A DNA stretch of 64,000 nucleotides, from NCBI GenBank assembly GCA_963706905.1, contig CAVPNY010000012.1:310001-374000 (forward strand), read 5' to 3'. The notes under the pieces were generated by a model that ran no database searches, was not told the DNA's origin, and saw only the letters and a program-made list of their open reading frames with translations. The DNA comes from CAVPNY01 sp963706905 (GTDB lineage Bacteria > Chloroflexota > Anaerolineae > Anaerolineales > UBA4823). Positions within the stretch are counted from its first letter, which is position 1. Each line of letters starts with the position of its first letter. This document shows positions 9,602 to 19,659 of this stretch, piece by piece. The translations under genes were made by a program, and so were the position numbers.

Positions 9602-10588
9602 ATGCATACGCATTTACCCACTGTAGTCGTCACCCACACATTGCCAGAAGGATGGCTGGATTTACTCCAAGACCATTGCCGGTTGATCATCGGACCACCA
9701 GATGCGAATGAGATCTCGGCAGATTTGAATGCTCATCTGGGGGAGGCTGAGGGGATCTATTCCCTGCTTACCATCCGCATCGACGCTGAGACACTCTCCA
9801 GGGCACTCCGCCTAAAAGTCATCAGCAATATGGCCGTCGGTTTTGACAATATTGACGTGGCGGCATGCACCCAACGCGGTATCCCCGTCGGTCACACACC
9901 GGGTGTCCTTACAGATGGCACTGCAGACTTAACTATGGCGATCCTGCTGGCTGCAGCCCGTCGCCTGCTTGAAGCCAATGCTGACGCTCGCATGGGTCGA
10001 TGGACAACCTGGTCGCCAACAGGCTGGCTAGGGAGGGATTTAAGCGGAGCAACGCTGGGAATTATCGGAATGGGTCAGATCGGGCAGGCAGTCGCTAAAC
10101 GCGCGCAAGGATTTGGCATGCGGATCGTGTATTGTGACTCATTGCCTAGAAAAGAAATAGAAGAGGAACTGGGTGCTCTCAGATTAGATTTCCAGGAACT
10201 ATTGCCGCTCAGCGATTTCATCAGCCTGCATGTGCCATTAAGTCCACAAACCCGCCAAATGATTAATTCTGATGCGTTGAGGAAAATGAAGAAGACTGCT
10301 CTCTTGATTAATACATCGCGGGGGCCAGTGGTGGACACACAAGCCTTGATCCAGGCTTTGGAGGAGAACTGGATAGGCGGAGCGGCATTGGATGTCACCG
10401 ATCCTGAGCCGTTACCAGCTGATCATAAATTGTTCTCTTTGAGAAATTGCCTGGTGGTACCGCATATAGGGTCTGCCACATGGAACACCCGCCGGCGCAT
10501 GGCAGAATTAGCTTGTGAAAATCTGCTGGCGGGATTACAAGGCAGACATCTACTTTACATTGCCAATCCTGAGGTTTACAAGGACTAA
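9602..10588 (+). CDS. D-2-hydroxyacid dehydrogenase (glyoxylate/hydroxypyruvate reductase type)
   Basis: NAD(P)-dependent D-2-hydroxyacid dehydrogenase, 328 residues. The Rossmann motif is LGIIGMGQIGQAVA, the catalytic Arg lies in NTSRGPVVD, the Glu in DVTDPEPLP, and the His in VPHIGSAT. The pattern VISNMAVGFDNIDV is typical of glyoxylate reductases. Placed directly after glycerate kinase, it most likely reduces hydroxypyruvate or glyoxylate to glycerate or glycolate. Confidence 0.88.
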   Translation: MHTHLPTVVVTHTLPEGWLDLLQDHCRLIIGPPDANEISADLNAHLGEAEGIYSLLTIRIDAETLSRALRLKVISNMAVGFDNIDVAACTQRGIPVGHTPGVLTDGTADLTMAILLAAARRLLEANADARMGRWTTWSPTGWLGRDLSGATLGIIGMGQIGQAVAKRAQGFGMRIVYCDSLPRKEIEEELGALRLDFQELLPLSDFISLHVPLSPQTRQMINSDALRKMKKTALLINTSRGPVVDTQALIQALEENWIGGAALDVTDPEPLPADHKLFSLRNCLVVPHIGSATWNTRRRMAELACENLLAGLQGRHLLYIANPEVYKD

Positions 10589-10589
10589 G

Positions 10590-11468
10590 ATGCCTATCAC
10601 CCATACTCGCCGCTTTCGGGTCCGATCCTATGAATGTGATGCCTTCGGTCATTTAAACAACGCCAATTATCTTCGCTATATGCAAGAAACGGCCTTTGAT
10701 GCTTCAGCTGCTGCCGGTTATGATTTAGCTGAGTACGATCGAATCGGAAAATACTGGTTGATTCGCGAAACAGATATTGAGTATCTTCGACCAGTTTTCT
10801 ACGGCGACACAATTGAGGTAAAAACCTGGGTAATGGATTTTCATCGAGTGCGTTCCCGGCGAGCTTATGAGTTCACCCGGGAAGGCACAACCGATCTCGT
10901 CGCCCGGGCTGTTACTGATTGGGTCTTCCTGGATCGTCAATCTGGTCAACCCAACAAAGTGACCGACGAATTAGCTAACGCATTCTTCCCTGAAGGGGTC
11001 CCTCAGGAATTTCCACCGCGGCAATCCTTTCCTTCGCTGCCGCCGCCTCCCGAAGGAAAATTCACAACCCAGCACCGGGTTGCCTGGGAGGATATCGATT
11101 CTGCTCAGCATGTGAATAATGCCATGTACCTGGTCTTTATCGAGGAGTGTGGGATGCAAGTGGTTGCCGCACACAAATGGCCTGTCCAGCGCATGCTGGC
11201 GGAAGGATTTGCAATCCTGATCCGGAGTCACCAGATTCAATACACGGCCCCAGCATTGCTCGACGATGAATTAACCATCTCAACCTGGGTCTCCTCAGTC
11301 AAACGCTCGACGGCTATCCGACATTATGAGATCTGCCGGGCCATTGATAACCAGCGCATCGCGACGATACACTCGCTGGGAGTCTGGGTAGATTTGAAAT
11401 CTGGAAAACCAATTCGTATTCCAAACCAACTCTTAGCTGATTTTTCACCCAATATCTCTACTGAGTAG
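10590..11468 (+). CDS. Acyl-ACP/acyl-CoA thioesterase, double hotdog
   Basis: Two tandem hotdog domains, residues about 1-140 and 160-293. Each begins with a thioesterase-type motif: ECDAFGHLNNANYLRYMQE in the first and DIDSAQHVNNAMYLVFIEE in the second. This resembles acyl-ACP thioesterases and fused 4-hydroxybenzoyl-CoA thioesterase-like proteins. I take ATG 10590, two bases after the dehydrogenase stop, because homology starts there. The substrate chain length is not readable. Confidence 0.8.
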   Translation: MPITHTRRFRVRSYECDAFGHLNNANYLRYMQETAFDASAAAGYDLAEYDRIGKYWLIRETDIEYLRPVFYGDTIEVKTWVMDFHRVRSRRAYEFTREGTTDLVARAVTDWVFLDRQSGQPNKVTDELANAFFPEGVPQEFPPRQSFPSLPPPPEGKFTTQHRVAWEDIDSAQHVNNAMYLVFIEECGMQVVAAHKWPVQRMLAEGFAILIRSHQIQYTAPALLDDELTISTWVSSVKRSTAIRHYEICRAIDNQRIATIHSLGVWVDLKSGKPIRIPNQLLADFSPNISTE

Positions 11469-11482
11469 TTCCTTTCTTAATC

Positions 11483-12412
11483 ATGACCGCTTTTATCTCA
11501 GCTTATCGGCATCTACTCCAGAGTGGCGAGCTCGTTCAGCGTGTCGTTGAAGCAAATCAGCACCTCGCCATTTGTGATGTCTGCGCCTGGGGATGCCCAG
11601 TAGATCGAACTGCTGGACAGGTCGGTGTCTGCCGGACCGGAATGCGAGCTCGGGTCAGCAGTTATGGCGCTCACCTCGGCGAAGAAAGTCCCTTGCGCGG
11701 CTGGCGCGGCTCGGGCACAATCTTCTTTAACCGGTGCAATTTACGCTGCCAATACTGCCAGAACCATGCGATCAGTCAGACGGACTCTGGTGATGAATTA
11801 GAACCAGAGGAAATCGCAGAGATCATGCTCAGCTTGCAGACTGCGGGCTGCCATAACATCAATTTTGTCTCTCCCAGCCACGTGGTTCCTCAAATTCTGG
11901 CTGCGGTATTAATTGCCGCCCAGGCTGGCTTGCATATCCCGCTGGTTTACAACACCGGTGGATATGATTCACGGGCGATGCTGCATTTACTGGGTGGAGT
12001 GATTGATATATACATGCCGGATATGAAATATAGTGAGGCGCGTCTTGCTCAACATTACTCAAAAGTCCGCAACTACCCCCAAATTAATCAGGCTGCCGTG
12101 AGAGAGATGCACCGACAAGTTGGAGACCTGGTGGTAAATGAACAAGGTCTTGCGGTGCGTGGTTTGCTTATCCGACACCTTGTCCTGCCCAACGATCTGG
12201 CCGGCACGGCTGACATCGTCCGTTTCCTGGCGGAAGAAATCTCCAATAAGACCTATATCAATTTGATGGATCAATATAGACCAGATTATAATGCCCACCA
12301 ATTCCCGGAGCTTGATCGCCGAGTTACCAGGGAAGAATATATACAAGCGGTCAAGCAAGCACATTCCGTCGGTTTAAATCGTCTCGATCGATCACCTTCA
12401 CACCTATGGTAA
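11483..12412 (+). CDS. Radical SAM protein, PflA-like (COG1313 type)
   Basis: Radical SAM enzyme of 309 residues. The cluster motif CNLRCQYCQ (CxxxCxxC) lies near residue 90. Before it is a Cys-rich N-terminal segment (CDVCAWGCPVDR...GVCRTG) found in the PflX/COG1313 group, probably binding another metal. The partner substrate is unknown; no glycyl-radical enzyme is nearby. It starts 14 nt after the thioesterase stop. Confidence 0.8.
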   Translation: MTAFISAYRHLLQSGELVQRVVEANQHLAICDVCAWGCPVDRTAGQVGVCRTGMRARVSSYGAHLGEESPLRGWRGSGTIFFNRCNLRCQYCQNHAISQTDSGDELEPEEIAEIMLSLQTAGCHNINFVSPSHVVPQILAAVLIAAQAGLHIPLVYNTGGYDSRAMLHLLGGVIDIYMPDMKYSEARLAQHYSKVRNYPQINQAAVREMHRQVGDLVVNEQGLAVRGLLIRHLVLPNDLAGTADIVRFLAEEISNKTYINLMDQYRPDYNAHQFPELDRRVTREEYIQAVKQAHSVGLNRLDRSPSHLW

Positions 12413-12425
12413 AATCAGCAAATCT

Positions 12426-12512
12426 ATGCAGTCGTACCTGTTATTCGCTTCCCCATCTCCTGCTACCTGCATGCCTGCCCAGGCTTTCGGTCTTCTGGGG
12501 ATTGCCAGTTAA
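12426..12512 (+). CDS. Possible Pro-containing leader peptide of proS
   Basis: A 28-codon ORF (ATG 12426, TAA 12510) lies between the radical SAM gene and the hairpin-T-run ahead of proS. It contains three Pro codons within a six-codon stretch and is followed by a terminator-like hairpin. This could be a leader-peptide attenuator sensing Pro, but no clear RBS is seen, so it may be chance. Confidence 0.25.
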   Translation: MQSYLLFASPSPATCMPAQAFGLLGIAS

Positions 12513-12533
12513 TCGTTTCAATAGTGATGGAAT

Positions 12534-12573
12534 AAACCGCCCCCGGACTGAAAGTCCAAAGAGGGCGGTTTTT
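12534..12573 (+). terminator. Intrinsic terminator/attenuator before proS
   Basis: Outer stem AAACCGCCC with GGGCGGTTT and inner stem GGACT with AGTCC, followed by a T-run. It ends 23 nt before the proS start, so it either ends the upstream transcript or attenuates proS. No T-box consensus was found. Confidence 0.75.
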
Positions 12574-12595
12574 AATTGATTTTGGAGGTGAACTC

Positions 12596-14386
12596 ATGAG
12601 AATGAGTAAATTGTTCAGCCAAACACTACGCGAGATTCCTGCTGATGCTGAAGTAGTGAGCCACCAACTACTGGTGCGGGCGGGTTTCATCCATCAACTG
12701 GCTTCCGGAGTCTTTAGCTACCTCCCTTTAGCCCGGCGCGTCCTGACCAGGATTGAAAATATCATGCGTCAGGAAATTGATGCCATCGGTGGTCAGGAGA
12801 TCACGATGCCGGTCATTCACCCAGCAGAGATCTGGCAAGAATCGGGACGGTGGTACAAGATCGGATCCGAGATGGGTCGCTTCAAAGATAAATCTGGACG
12901 TGATATGGTCCTGGCGATGACCCACGAGGAGGTCGTTGCTGACCTGGTGCGCAAAGAAATCCGATCTTACCGGCAACTTCCCGCTCTAATCTACCACATT
13001 CAAACCAAATGGCGTGACGATCCCCGCCCGCGGGCAGGTTTGATTCGGGTGCGTGAGTTCACTATGAAAGACAGCTATAGTCTGGATGCCAATTGGGAAG
13101 GACTGGATGAACAATACCGCGCTCATTACCAGGCTTATTTCAACATATTCAGTCGCTGCGGATTACCAGTTAAGGCATTTAAATCCGATGTTGGTATGAT
13201 GGGCGGGAGCATGGCCCATGAGTTTATGTATTTAACGCCGATTGGGGAAGATACTCTGCTGATATGTGACACTTGTGGATACGCAGCCAATCGCCAAATT
13301 GCCCGGTTTCAGAAGAAACCTCTGCCCCTGGAAGAACAATTACCACTGGAAAAAGTCGCCACTCCCGGTGTACAGACAATTGAAGCCCTCGCCAATTTCC
13401 TGAATATTCCGAAATCAAAGACCGCGAAAGCGGTTTTCCTGGTTGCAACCTACCCTGACGACCAGCAAAAAATCGATCAGCTCATTTTCGCTATCCTGCG
13501 GGGCGATATGGAGCTGAACGAAACCAAGCTGACCAGTGTCCTTAAGGCCAAAGAATTACGCCCCGCGCGCGAGGACGAGATCTCCAAGATCGGTGCAGTG
13601 CCCGGATACGCTTCACCTATCGGTCTAAAGGATACCTTTGTAGTGGTGGATGACTTAATACCACAATCTTCGAATCTCGTTGCCGGGGCAAATTTGACGG
13701 GTTATCATCTGATCAATGTGAATTATGGCAGGGATTATAACGCTCAAATTGTGGCGGATATCGCCTCAGCCGAAGAAGGCTGCGCCTGCCCCGAGTGCGC
13801 CAGTCTTATGAAATCGGTGCGTGGCATCGAGGTTGGAAATATCTTTAAATTAGGCACACACTTCAGTGACTCAATGGGGTGTTATTTCCATGATGCGGAT
13901 GGCAATTTACTGCCCGTAATTATGGGTTCTTATGGGATTGGAAGTGGCCGTCTAATGGCTTGCATCGCTGAAGCCAGCCATGACGAACAGGGTTTGGTCT
14001 GGCCAATCAGTGTAACCCCCTACCCTGTCCACCTGGTTCTATTGATGAGTAAAGAAGGGCGAGATGTCGATCCCGCTCACAATCCCATCTCCATCGCAGA
14101 TAAAATCTACACCGACCTGATGGAGGCTGGAATTGATGTTCTGTATGATGACCGGAACGAGAGCCCCGGGGTTAAGTTTAACGATGCGGACCTGATCGGT
14201 ATTCCACTCCGCCTTACGGTAAGCGAAAGGGCGCTCAAAGCTGGAGGCATCGAACTGAAACGCCGGCATGAGTCAACCAGGGAAATTATTGAATTATCCT
14301 GCGTGAGGGAGAAAATACATACAGAAATTAGGGCATTAGAGAATGCCATCCAGTCTCAATTAAAACCAATCCCATTCCAGGAGTAA
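12596..14386 (+). CDS. proS: Prolyl-tRNA synthetase
   Basis: Class II aminoacyl-tRNA synthetase charging tRNA-Pro, bacterial type with an inserted editing domain (596 residues, slightly long but normal). Motif 2 is in WRDDPRPRAGLIRVREFTMKD-like sequence near residues 139-160, the INS editing region spans about 225-400, motif 3 is in SYGIGSGRLM, and the anticodon-binding domain is C-terminal. GGAGG lies 6-7 nt before ATG 12596. The message end is marked by the strong hairpin at 14392-14439. Confidence 0.96.
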   Translation: MRMSKLFSQTLREIPADAEVVSHQLLVRAGFIHQLASGVFSYLPLARRVLTRIENIMRQEIDAIGGQEITMPVIHPAEIWQESGRWYKIGSEMGRFKDKSGRDMVLAMTHEEVVADLVRKEIRSYRQLPALIYHIQTKWRDDPRPRAGLIRVREFTMKDSYSLDANWEGLDEQYRAHYQAYFNIFSRCGLPVKAFKSDVGMMGGSMAHEFMYLTPIGEDTLLICDTCGYAANRQIARFQKKPLPLEEQLPLEKVATPGVQTIEALANFLNIPKSKTAKAVFLVATYPDDQQKIDQLIFAILRGDMELNETKLTSVLKAKELRPAREDEISKIGAVPGYASPIGLKDTFVVVDDLIPQSSNLVAGANLTGYHLINVNYGRDYNAQIVADIASAEEGCACPECASLMKSVRGIEVGNIFKLGTHFSDSMGCYFHDADGNLLPVIMGSYGIGSGRLMACIAEASHDEQGLVWPISVTPYPVHLVLLMSKEGRDVDPAHNPISIADKIYTDLMEAGIDVLYDDRNESPGVKFNDADLIGIPLRLTVSERALKAGGIELKRRHESTREIIELSCVREKIHTEIRALENAIQSQLKPIPFQE

Positions 14387-14391
14387 GATCA

Positions 14392-14439
14392 GAATTAGAA
14401 TCCACCGCGTGATGGAAAACGCGCGGTGGATTCTAATTC
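14392..14439. terminator. Long perfect hairpin between convergent genes
   Basis: An 18-bp perfect inverted repeat (14392-14409 with 14422-14439) with a 12-nt loop lies between proS (+) and the SCP2 gene (-). T-rich sequence at both ends suits a bidirectional terminator. Confidence 0.8.
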
Positions 14440-14461
14440 GCACAAAAGCCTTCGAGGTAGT

Positions 14462-14794
14462 TCAGCGCAATTTGAAATATTTGGTCAAGCCAAGCGCCAG
14501 ATTTAAATTCCCGGTTAATTTCACCTTCTGCTGCATAAAGGCAGCCATCGGATCAAGCTTGCCGAGGATGATATCTTTATAATCCTGAGAATCCGCCACT
14601 AAAGTCATGGTCGGATTGGGGGACGTGCCTGGCTCTACCTGGCAAACTCGATCTTTGAGTGTCACCATCCAATCCCCTGGTTCTGCACCGGTGAACTGGA
14701 ACTGGATGACTGCATCTAGATCACCGGCAACCTCCGGCAAGTATGCCTTCGGCATTCGATTCATCAATTGCTCGATACTAATTTCATCAGCCAT
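14462..14794 (-). CDS. SCP2 sterol-binding domain protein
   Basis: Small 110-residue protein of the SCP-2 fold, with the typical pattern of a lipid-binding pocket (AVIQFQFTGAEPGDWMVTLKD, then NPTMTLVADSQDY and a C-terminal helix). Such stand-alone domains bind acyl chains or lipids. As last gene of the beta-oxidation operon it may act as an acyl-CoA carrier or chaperone, which is inference from context. Confidence 0.82.
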   Translation of the reverse strand: MADEISIEQLMNRMPKAYLPEVAGDLDAVIQFQFTGAEPGDWMVTLKDRVCQVEPGTSPNPTMTLVADSQDYKDIILGKLDPMAAFMQQKVKLTGNLNLALGLTKYFKLR

Positions 14795-14836
14795 ATCTTC
14801 ATCTCCTATCAGGTTAAGGTTAGGTTGTTTAATCGG

Positions 14837-16039
14837 TTAGTTCAAGTTTTCAAATACGCCGGCTGCGCCCATGCCACCGCCAATGCACATGGACACCATC
14901 CCAAATTGAACTTTCCGGCGCGCCATTTCATTGATAAGTTGGGTGGTCAATTTCGCTCCGGTGCATCCCAGCGGATGTCCCATAGCAATGGCACCACCAT
15001 TGACATTAGTTATAGCCTGGTCCAGACCTAATTCCCGAATCACTGCCAACGATTGGGCTGCAAAAGCCTCGTTCAACTCGATTAATTCGATATCTTTCAA
15101 GGAAAGCCCTGCTATCTTGAGCGCTTTCGGAATTGCAACAATGGGCCCTATACCCATTAGCTCAGGTGGAACTCCACCCACCGCAAAAGAAACAAAACGG
15201 ACAAGTGGTTTTAGACCTAAGGCTTGAGCCTTGGCCCGCGACATAATGATCACCGCGGCGGCTCCATCCGACATTTGTGAGGAGTTCCCTGCGGTGACAG
15301 TGCCTCCTTCCTTGAAAGCCGGTTTTAGCTTTGCTAAAGCCTGTACGCTGGTATCCGCGCGCGGGCCTTCATCACGGGTAACAGTATAGCTACGCCTTAT
15401 CGCACCTACCCCATTCCCGCCAGGCTCGACAATTTCGACCGGAACCGGGACAACTTCTGGATCAAAAATTCCTGCCTCGACTGCAGCGAAAGCACGCTGG
15501 TGACTATGATAAGCGAACTCATCCTGGTCAGCGCGACTCACCCCATACTTTGATGAGACATTTTCCGCAGTCAATCCCATATTGGTAAAAACCTGTGGGG
15601 ATTCAGCAGCAAAGAATGGGTTCGGTGCAAATTTGTATCCAGTCATTGGCACCATGGTCATGGATTCTGTCCCACCCGCAATTATCGCCTGAGCCTGCCC
15701 AGCCATGATCGCATAGGCTGCATGGGCGATGGACTGCAATCCAGATGAGCAGAACCGATTAACGGTTTCCGCGGGTACGGAATCGGGAAGCCCAGCTCGT
15801 AAACTCACCATGCGAGCCATATTCATGCCCTGCTCCCCTTCGGGGAAAGCGCACCCCAGGATGACATCATCGATCTCGGCTGGATCCAATCCCGCTACTC
15901 TTTCGAGCAAGTCTTTGATAACAATCGCTGCCAGCTCATCAGGACGGGTTGTCGCTAAGGCACCGCGCTTGGCTTTTCCAACAGGCGTGCGCGCCGCCGC
16001 CACAATCACAGCATCTCGCGAATGATCAAGTTGGTTCAT
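14837..16039 (-). CDS. fadA: Acetyl-CoA C-acyltransferase (thiolase)
   Basis: Thiolase for the last step of beta-oxidation, cleaving 3-ketoacyl-CoA to acetyl-CoA and a shortened acyl-CoA. The nucleophilic Cys is in NRFCSSGLQ (residue 97), the catalytic His in GHPLGCTGAK, and the second Cys in SMCIGGGMGAAGVFE. 400 residues. It starts 12 nt downstream of the FadB-like gene stop, so the pair is co-translated in the same operon as the acyl-CoA dehydrogenases. Confidence 0.95.
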   Translation of the reverse strand: MNQLDHSRDAVIVAAARTPVGKAKRGALATTRPDELAAIVIKDLLERVAGLDPAEIDDVILGCAFPEGEQGMNMARMVSLRAGLPDSVPAETVNRFCSSGLQSIAHAAYAIMAGQAQAIIAGGTESMTMVPMTGYKFAPNPFFAAESPQVFTNMGLTAENVSSKYGVSRADQDEFAYHSHQRAFAAVEAGIFDPEVVPVPVEIVEPGGNGVGAIRRSYTVTRDEGPRADTSVQALAKLKPAFKEGGTVTAGNSSQMSDGAAAVIIMSRAKAQALGLKPLVRFVSFAVGGVPPELMGIGPIVAIPKALKIAGLSLKDIELIELNEAFAAQSLAVIRELGLDQAITNVNGGAIAMGHPLGCTGAKLTTQLINEMARRKVQFGMVSMCIGGGMGAAGVFENLN

Positions 16040-16050
16040 TGCTCATCCTC

Positions 16051-18462
16051 CTAATTTCTTAAAACTTTCCCGGTTTGGAGAAGATTCCACATGCGTTGCT
16101 GGGTTTTTTGCTCACCGCAAAGCGATAGGAATGCCTCTCGCTCGAGATCCAGGATGGTTTGCTCATCAACCCAGGCAGGCTTGCTAAGATCACCACCGGA
16201 CATGATATTCGCCAGTTTGGACGCAATCACGGCTTCATATTCGGTGATATAACCACCCTCCTTGAACATATAGATCCCAACCTGCAGAGCAGCCAGGCCG
16301 TCACGTCCAGCTGCATAAATTTTTTCCGGCATTGGCGGGTGATATCCGGTCGCCACCAGATGCAAGGCTTCTTTTTTCGCTTCAGCAATCAGATGCGATC
16401 GGTTAAGGATTACCCTATCGCAGGGACTGAGAATAGCGAATTGGCGAGCCTCCTCAGCACTTGTAGCGACCTTCGCCATGCCAATCTGCTCAAAAATCCG
16501 CTGCAGATAGGGCAACGCTTCGGCATATTGTGTACGCATCGGTGGATTGAGGATTCTACGTAACATCTCCGTCGTACCCCCTCCCGCAGGGATCACCCCG
16601 GCACCAAGCTCAACGAGACCTGTGTAGAGCTCAGCTCCAGCGACGACACGACTGCCGTGCATGATAATCTCTGCCCCACCACCCAGAGCCAAACCAGCAG
16701 GCGCAACGATCACTGGCTTAGGAGCATAGCGCATTCTCATTCCAATCCCTTGCATTCTTTGCACTTCAAGATTAAGCTGCTCCCAAGCCTGGCCTTGAGC
16801 GAGCATAACCACCAGGAACAAGTTGGCTCCCGCGCTGAAATTCTCAGCTTCGGTGCCGATCACAAGCCCATCAAAATCATCCTCGAGACGGTTGAGACCA
16901 ACCTGGAACATACTGAAAATGTCGTCATCCAGCGCATTCATCTTCGCATGCATCTCAAGATAAGCAATGCCATCTTCGATATCCCACAAGGTGGCACCAG
17001 CATTCTTGTTGACGACAGGTTGTTCTTTCAATATGATCAGACTGGGCGATTTGGAGATGCCTCGATAACTTCGCGAAGCAGGATCATACACACCTCGCAA
17101 GCTGCCATTATCAACCTGGTAAAACGTTGGATGTCCGGTTTCAACCATCTCCTTGACCCAAGCGGCAGATGGATAACCAGCCTGCTCCATACAATCGATA
17201 GTCTCCTTTACGCCTAAAGCATCCCAGGTTTCAAATGGGCCCGCCTCATGTCCGAAACCCCAACGCATGGCATCATCGATGGGTTGAGGATCGTCTGCAA
17301 TCTCCGGGATGCAGTGCGAGGCATAAGCCAGACCTTGGTAAGTCAAAGCGCGCGCCAATTGACCAGCCCGATCCTGGGCAGCCAGCATAATTTTCAAGCG
17401 CGCACCCAGGTTCTCAACATCTTTAGCCTGCCCAATCGATTCAAAACGCACTTTGGTAGGCGCCTCGTAATCCATTGACTGAAGGTTCAAAGCCCAAAAT
17501 TCCTTTTTCCCATCGGACTGTTTGACTTCCTTATAGAAGCCCTGCCGGCTCTTATTCCCCAACCAGCCTTTCTCGACCATGGTGTGAATCAGCGAATTGG
17601 CACGCTCTGAATTCAAATATGGCAATGCCAGTAGATCATGAGGAATGGCTGGGGCCAGGTTTCGCCCGACATGCTCCCAAACATCAATCCCCACCAGATC
17701 GATCAAACGGAATGTCGCGGTCTTCGGCCGGCCGATGATCGGACCAGTGATGGTATCAACTTCCTCAACCGTATATCCATTGTTTATAATGTAATCCAGT
17801 GCGAAGGCTCCTGAGCCGAAACCAAGCCGGTTGGCGATGAAATTGGGGGTGTCTTTAGCTGAAACCACCCCTTTGCCCAGGCGGTATTCAAAAAAATGGC
17901 TGACAGCCTCGACTACTTCCGGAGAGGTATCCGGTGTAGGAATAACTTCCACAAGCTTAAGATAGCGAGGTGGGTTGAAGAAATGTGTGCCTAAGAAGTG
18001 CTCCTTAAACTCAACAGAACATTCTTCTGCAATTGACGCAACCGGAATACCTGAGGTATTGGTACTGACAATTGTTTTCTTCCCCCGTTTAGCGTCGATA
18101 CGTGCCATCAAACCTCGCTTTATTTTGAGGTTTTCGACGATCACTTCAATCACCCAGTCTGCCTGCGAAATGACATCAAAATCATCCTCCAGATTGCCGA
18201 TCGATATCAACGCCGCATGATCAGGTGTAAAAAAGCTGGCTGGCCGAGATTTAATTGCCCGATCAAGCCCCTCCTGTACGATTCGATTCCTGACTGGCTT
18301 GTCGTTTAAGGTCAGGCCTTTCTTCTCCTCATCTGGGGTTAGCTGGTTGGGAATGATATCTAATAACTTTACCCTGACTCCCACATTGGCCAGATGAGCT
18401 GCAATCGCCGCCCCCATGGTTCCAGAGCCAATGACGACAGCACGGTTAAATTGGTATTTCAT
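16051..18462 (-). CDS. 3-hydroxyacyl-CoA dehydrogenase/enoyl-CoA hydratase fusion (FadB/FadN-like)
   Basis: Bifunctional beta-oxidation enzyme of 803 residues. The dehydrogenase part is N-terminal (NAD motif VIGSGTMGAAIAAHLANVG at 11-29; catalytic region LGTHFFNPPRYLKLVEVI), and a crotonase/hydratase domain follows in the C-terminal half (residues about 490-720, with GLALGGGAEI and GAGVIPAGGGTTEM). This order, dehydrogenase first, is that of Bacillus FadN rather than E. coli FadB. Neighbours are thiolase downstream and a lipoprotein hydrolase upstream. Confidence 0.92.
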   Translation of the reverse strand: MKYQFNRAVVIGSGTMGAAIAAHLANVGVRVKLLDIIPNQLTPDEEKKGLTLNDKPVRNRIVQEGLDRAIKSRPASFFTPDHAALISIGNLEDDFDVISQADWVIEVIVENLKIKRGLMARIDAKRGKKTIVSTNTSGIPVASIAEECSVEFKEHFLGTHFFNPPRYLKLVEVIPTPDTSPEVVEAVSHFFEYRLGKGVVSAKDTPNFIANRLGFGSGAFALDYIINNGYTVEEVDTITGPIIGRPKTATFRLIDLVGIDVWEHVGRNLAPAIPHDLLALPYLNSERANSLIHTMVEKGWLGNKSRQGFYKEVKQSDGKKEFWALNLQSMDYEAPTKVRFESIGQAKDVENLGARLKIMLAAQDRAGQLARALTYQGLAYASHCIPEIADDPQPIDDAMRWGFGHEAGPFETWDALGVKETIDCMEQAGYPSAAWVKEMVETGHPTFYQVDNGSLRGVYDPASRSYRGISKSPSLIILKEQPVVNKNAGATLWDIEDGIAYLEMHAKMNALDDDIFSMFQVGLNRLEDDFDGLVIGTEAENFSAGANLFLVVMLAQGQAWEQLNLEVQRMQGIGMRMRYAPKPVIVAPAGLALGGGAEIIMHGSRVVAGAELYTGLVELGAGVIPAGGGTTEMLRRILNPPMRTQYAEALPYLQRIFEQIGMAKVATSAEEARQFAILSPCDRVILNRSHLIAEAKKEALHLVATGYHPPMPEKIYAAGRDGLAALQVGIYMFKEGGYITEYEAVIASKLANIMSGGDLSKPAWVDEQTILDLEREAFLSLCGEQKTQQRMWNLLQTGKVLRN

Positions 18463-18534
18463 GCTCGCCTCCTTCTGAAATTACTGGCTGTTAAAGGTAT
18501 AGTTGGATCCGAATTGCTCGTTTTTTATCGCTCC

Positions 18535-19633
18535 TTATTGAACTCCAAGTTCTCGGTTAAAGAAATCAATAGCTCTTTGAATGAAGATATCCTCACCTTC
18601 CCCAATGAATGTATGCGGCTGATCAGGATATGTGAAGCACTCCACTTCTTTGCCAAGACCTTGCAAGCGATCGCAAAGGTCGACAGACCATTCCAGTGGA
18701 ACTTCTGTATCACTGGTGCCGTGATGGATACTAACCGCCGCTTGAACACGCTCCAGGAAATAGATAGGTGAGATGCGCAAGAATGCATCTGGAGGCGCAC
18801 CTGAGTTCCTCCATCCCACGCAACCCGTCTGAAAAATAGTTGTAGATTCTCTCATAGTTCTTTAGATCGTCACCGCTCATCGCGCCGTACAACACAACCG
18901 CCTTTACATCAGGGTTGACGGTCATCACCCGAGTTGAAATACCGCCTCCCATACTGTGACCCCATAAACCAATCCGGCTCGCATCCGCACTCTCCAATGA
19001 TCCAGGTTGACCAGCCTGATTCTTTATCAATCCGATGAGGTTCAGCACATCGATGGCCATACCGACCCGGAACAGGTTTGGCCCGTCATCGGAAGGCTGA
19101 TATCCACGTAAATTCGGATGAAGAACCAGAAATCCAGCCCGAGCCAAAGCATCTGCATAGCCCGTTGTGTAATCCAGTGTGTTGTATATCTCCGGCTCGA
19201 TATATCCATGTAAGGCGATGACTACTGGAAAAGGCCCATCACCGGTCGGGACATTCATGAAACCGAAAATTTTCACCCCGTCACTGGGATATGAAACCAG
19301 ATAGCGGGTGAAATAGCTATTCTCGGCCATAACCTCTTCGATCACGAATACCCCATCTCCATAAGAGCGCGCGATCAAGTCACTGATGGTTAACCCAGCG
19401 TACGGATCGGGCGTCGGCGAGACGGTTACGCTAGGCGTTATGCTTGGTATGACGGTCGCCATTGGGGTTGAAACAATAGTGACAACCACTGGCGGCGGAA
19501 GCGTCACAGGCGCAATTGGTGGAGATGTCTCTGTCCACCCACCAAAAAAGGGGGTGGGTATTGACTCATCGCCAGTACACCCAATTGCAAAAACCATTAA
19601 GAGAGAAACCAATACCAATAAGATCTGCTTCAT
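18535..19633 (-). CDS. Alpha/beta hydrolase lipoprotein, one frameshift
   Basis: Secreted or membrane-anchored hydrolase of the dienelactone hydrolase/prolyl oligopeptidase-like group. It begins with a lipoprotein signal (MKQILL...FAIGC, Cys about 19) and a Thr/Pro-rich linker. The nucleophile elbow is GHSMGGG, the acid HGTSDTEVP, and the His DQPHTF. The frame breaks near 18810: the first frame ends at 18731 without the Asp and His, and the second frame supplies them up to 18535. Joined length is about 360. Its place inside the beta-oxidation operon suggests release of acyl substrates (an esterase role), which is inference. Confidence 0.82.
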
Positions 19634-19659
19634 TTTTATATCCTTTTAAAACCAGGCGA

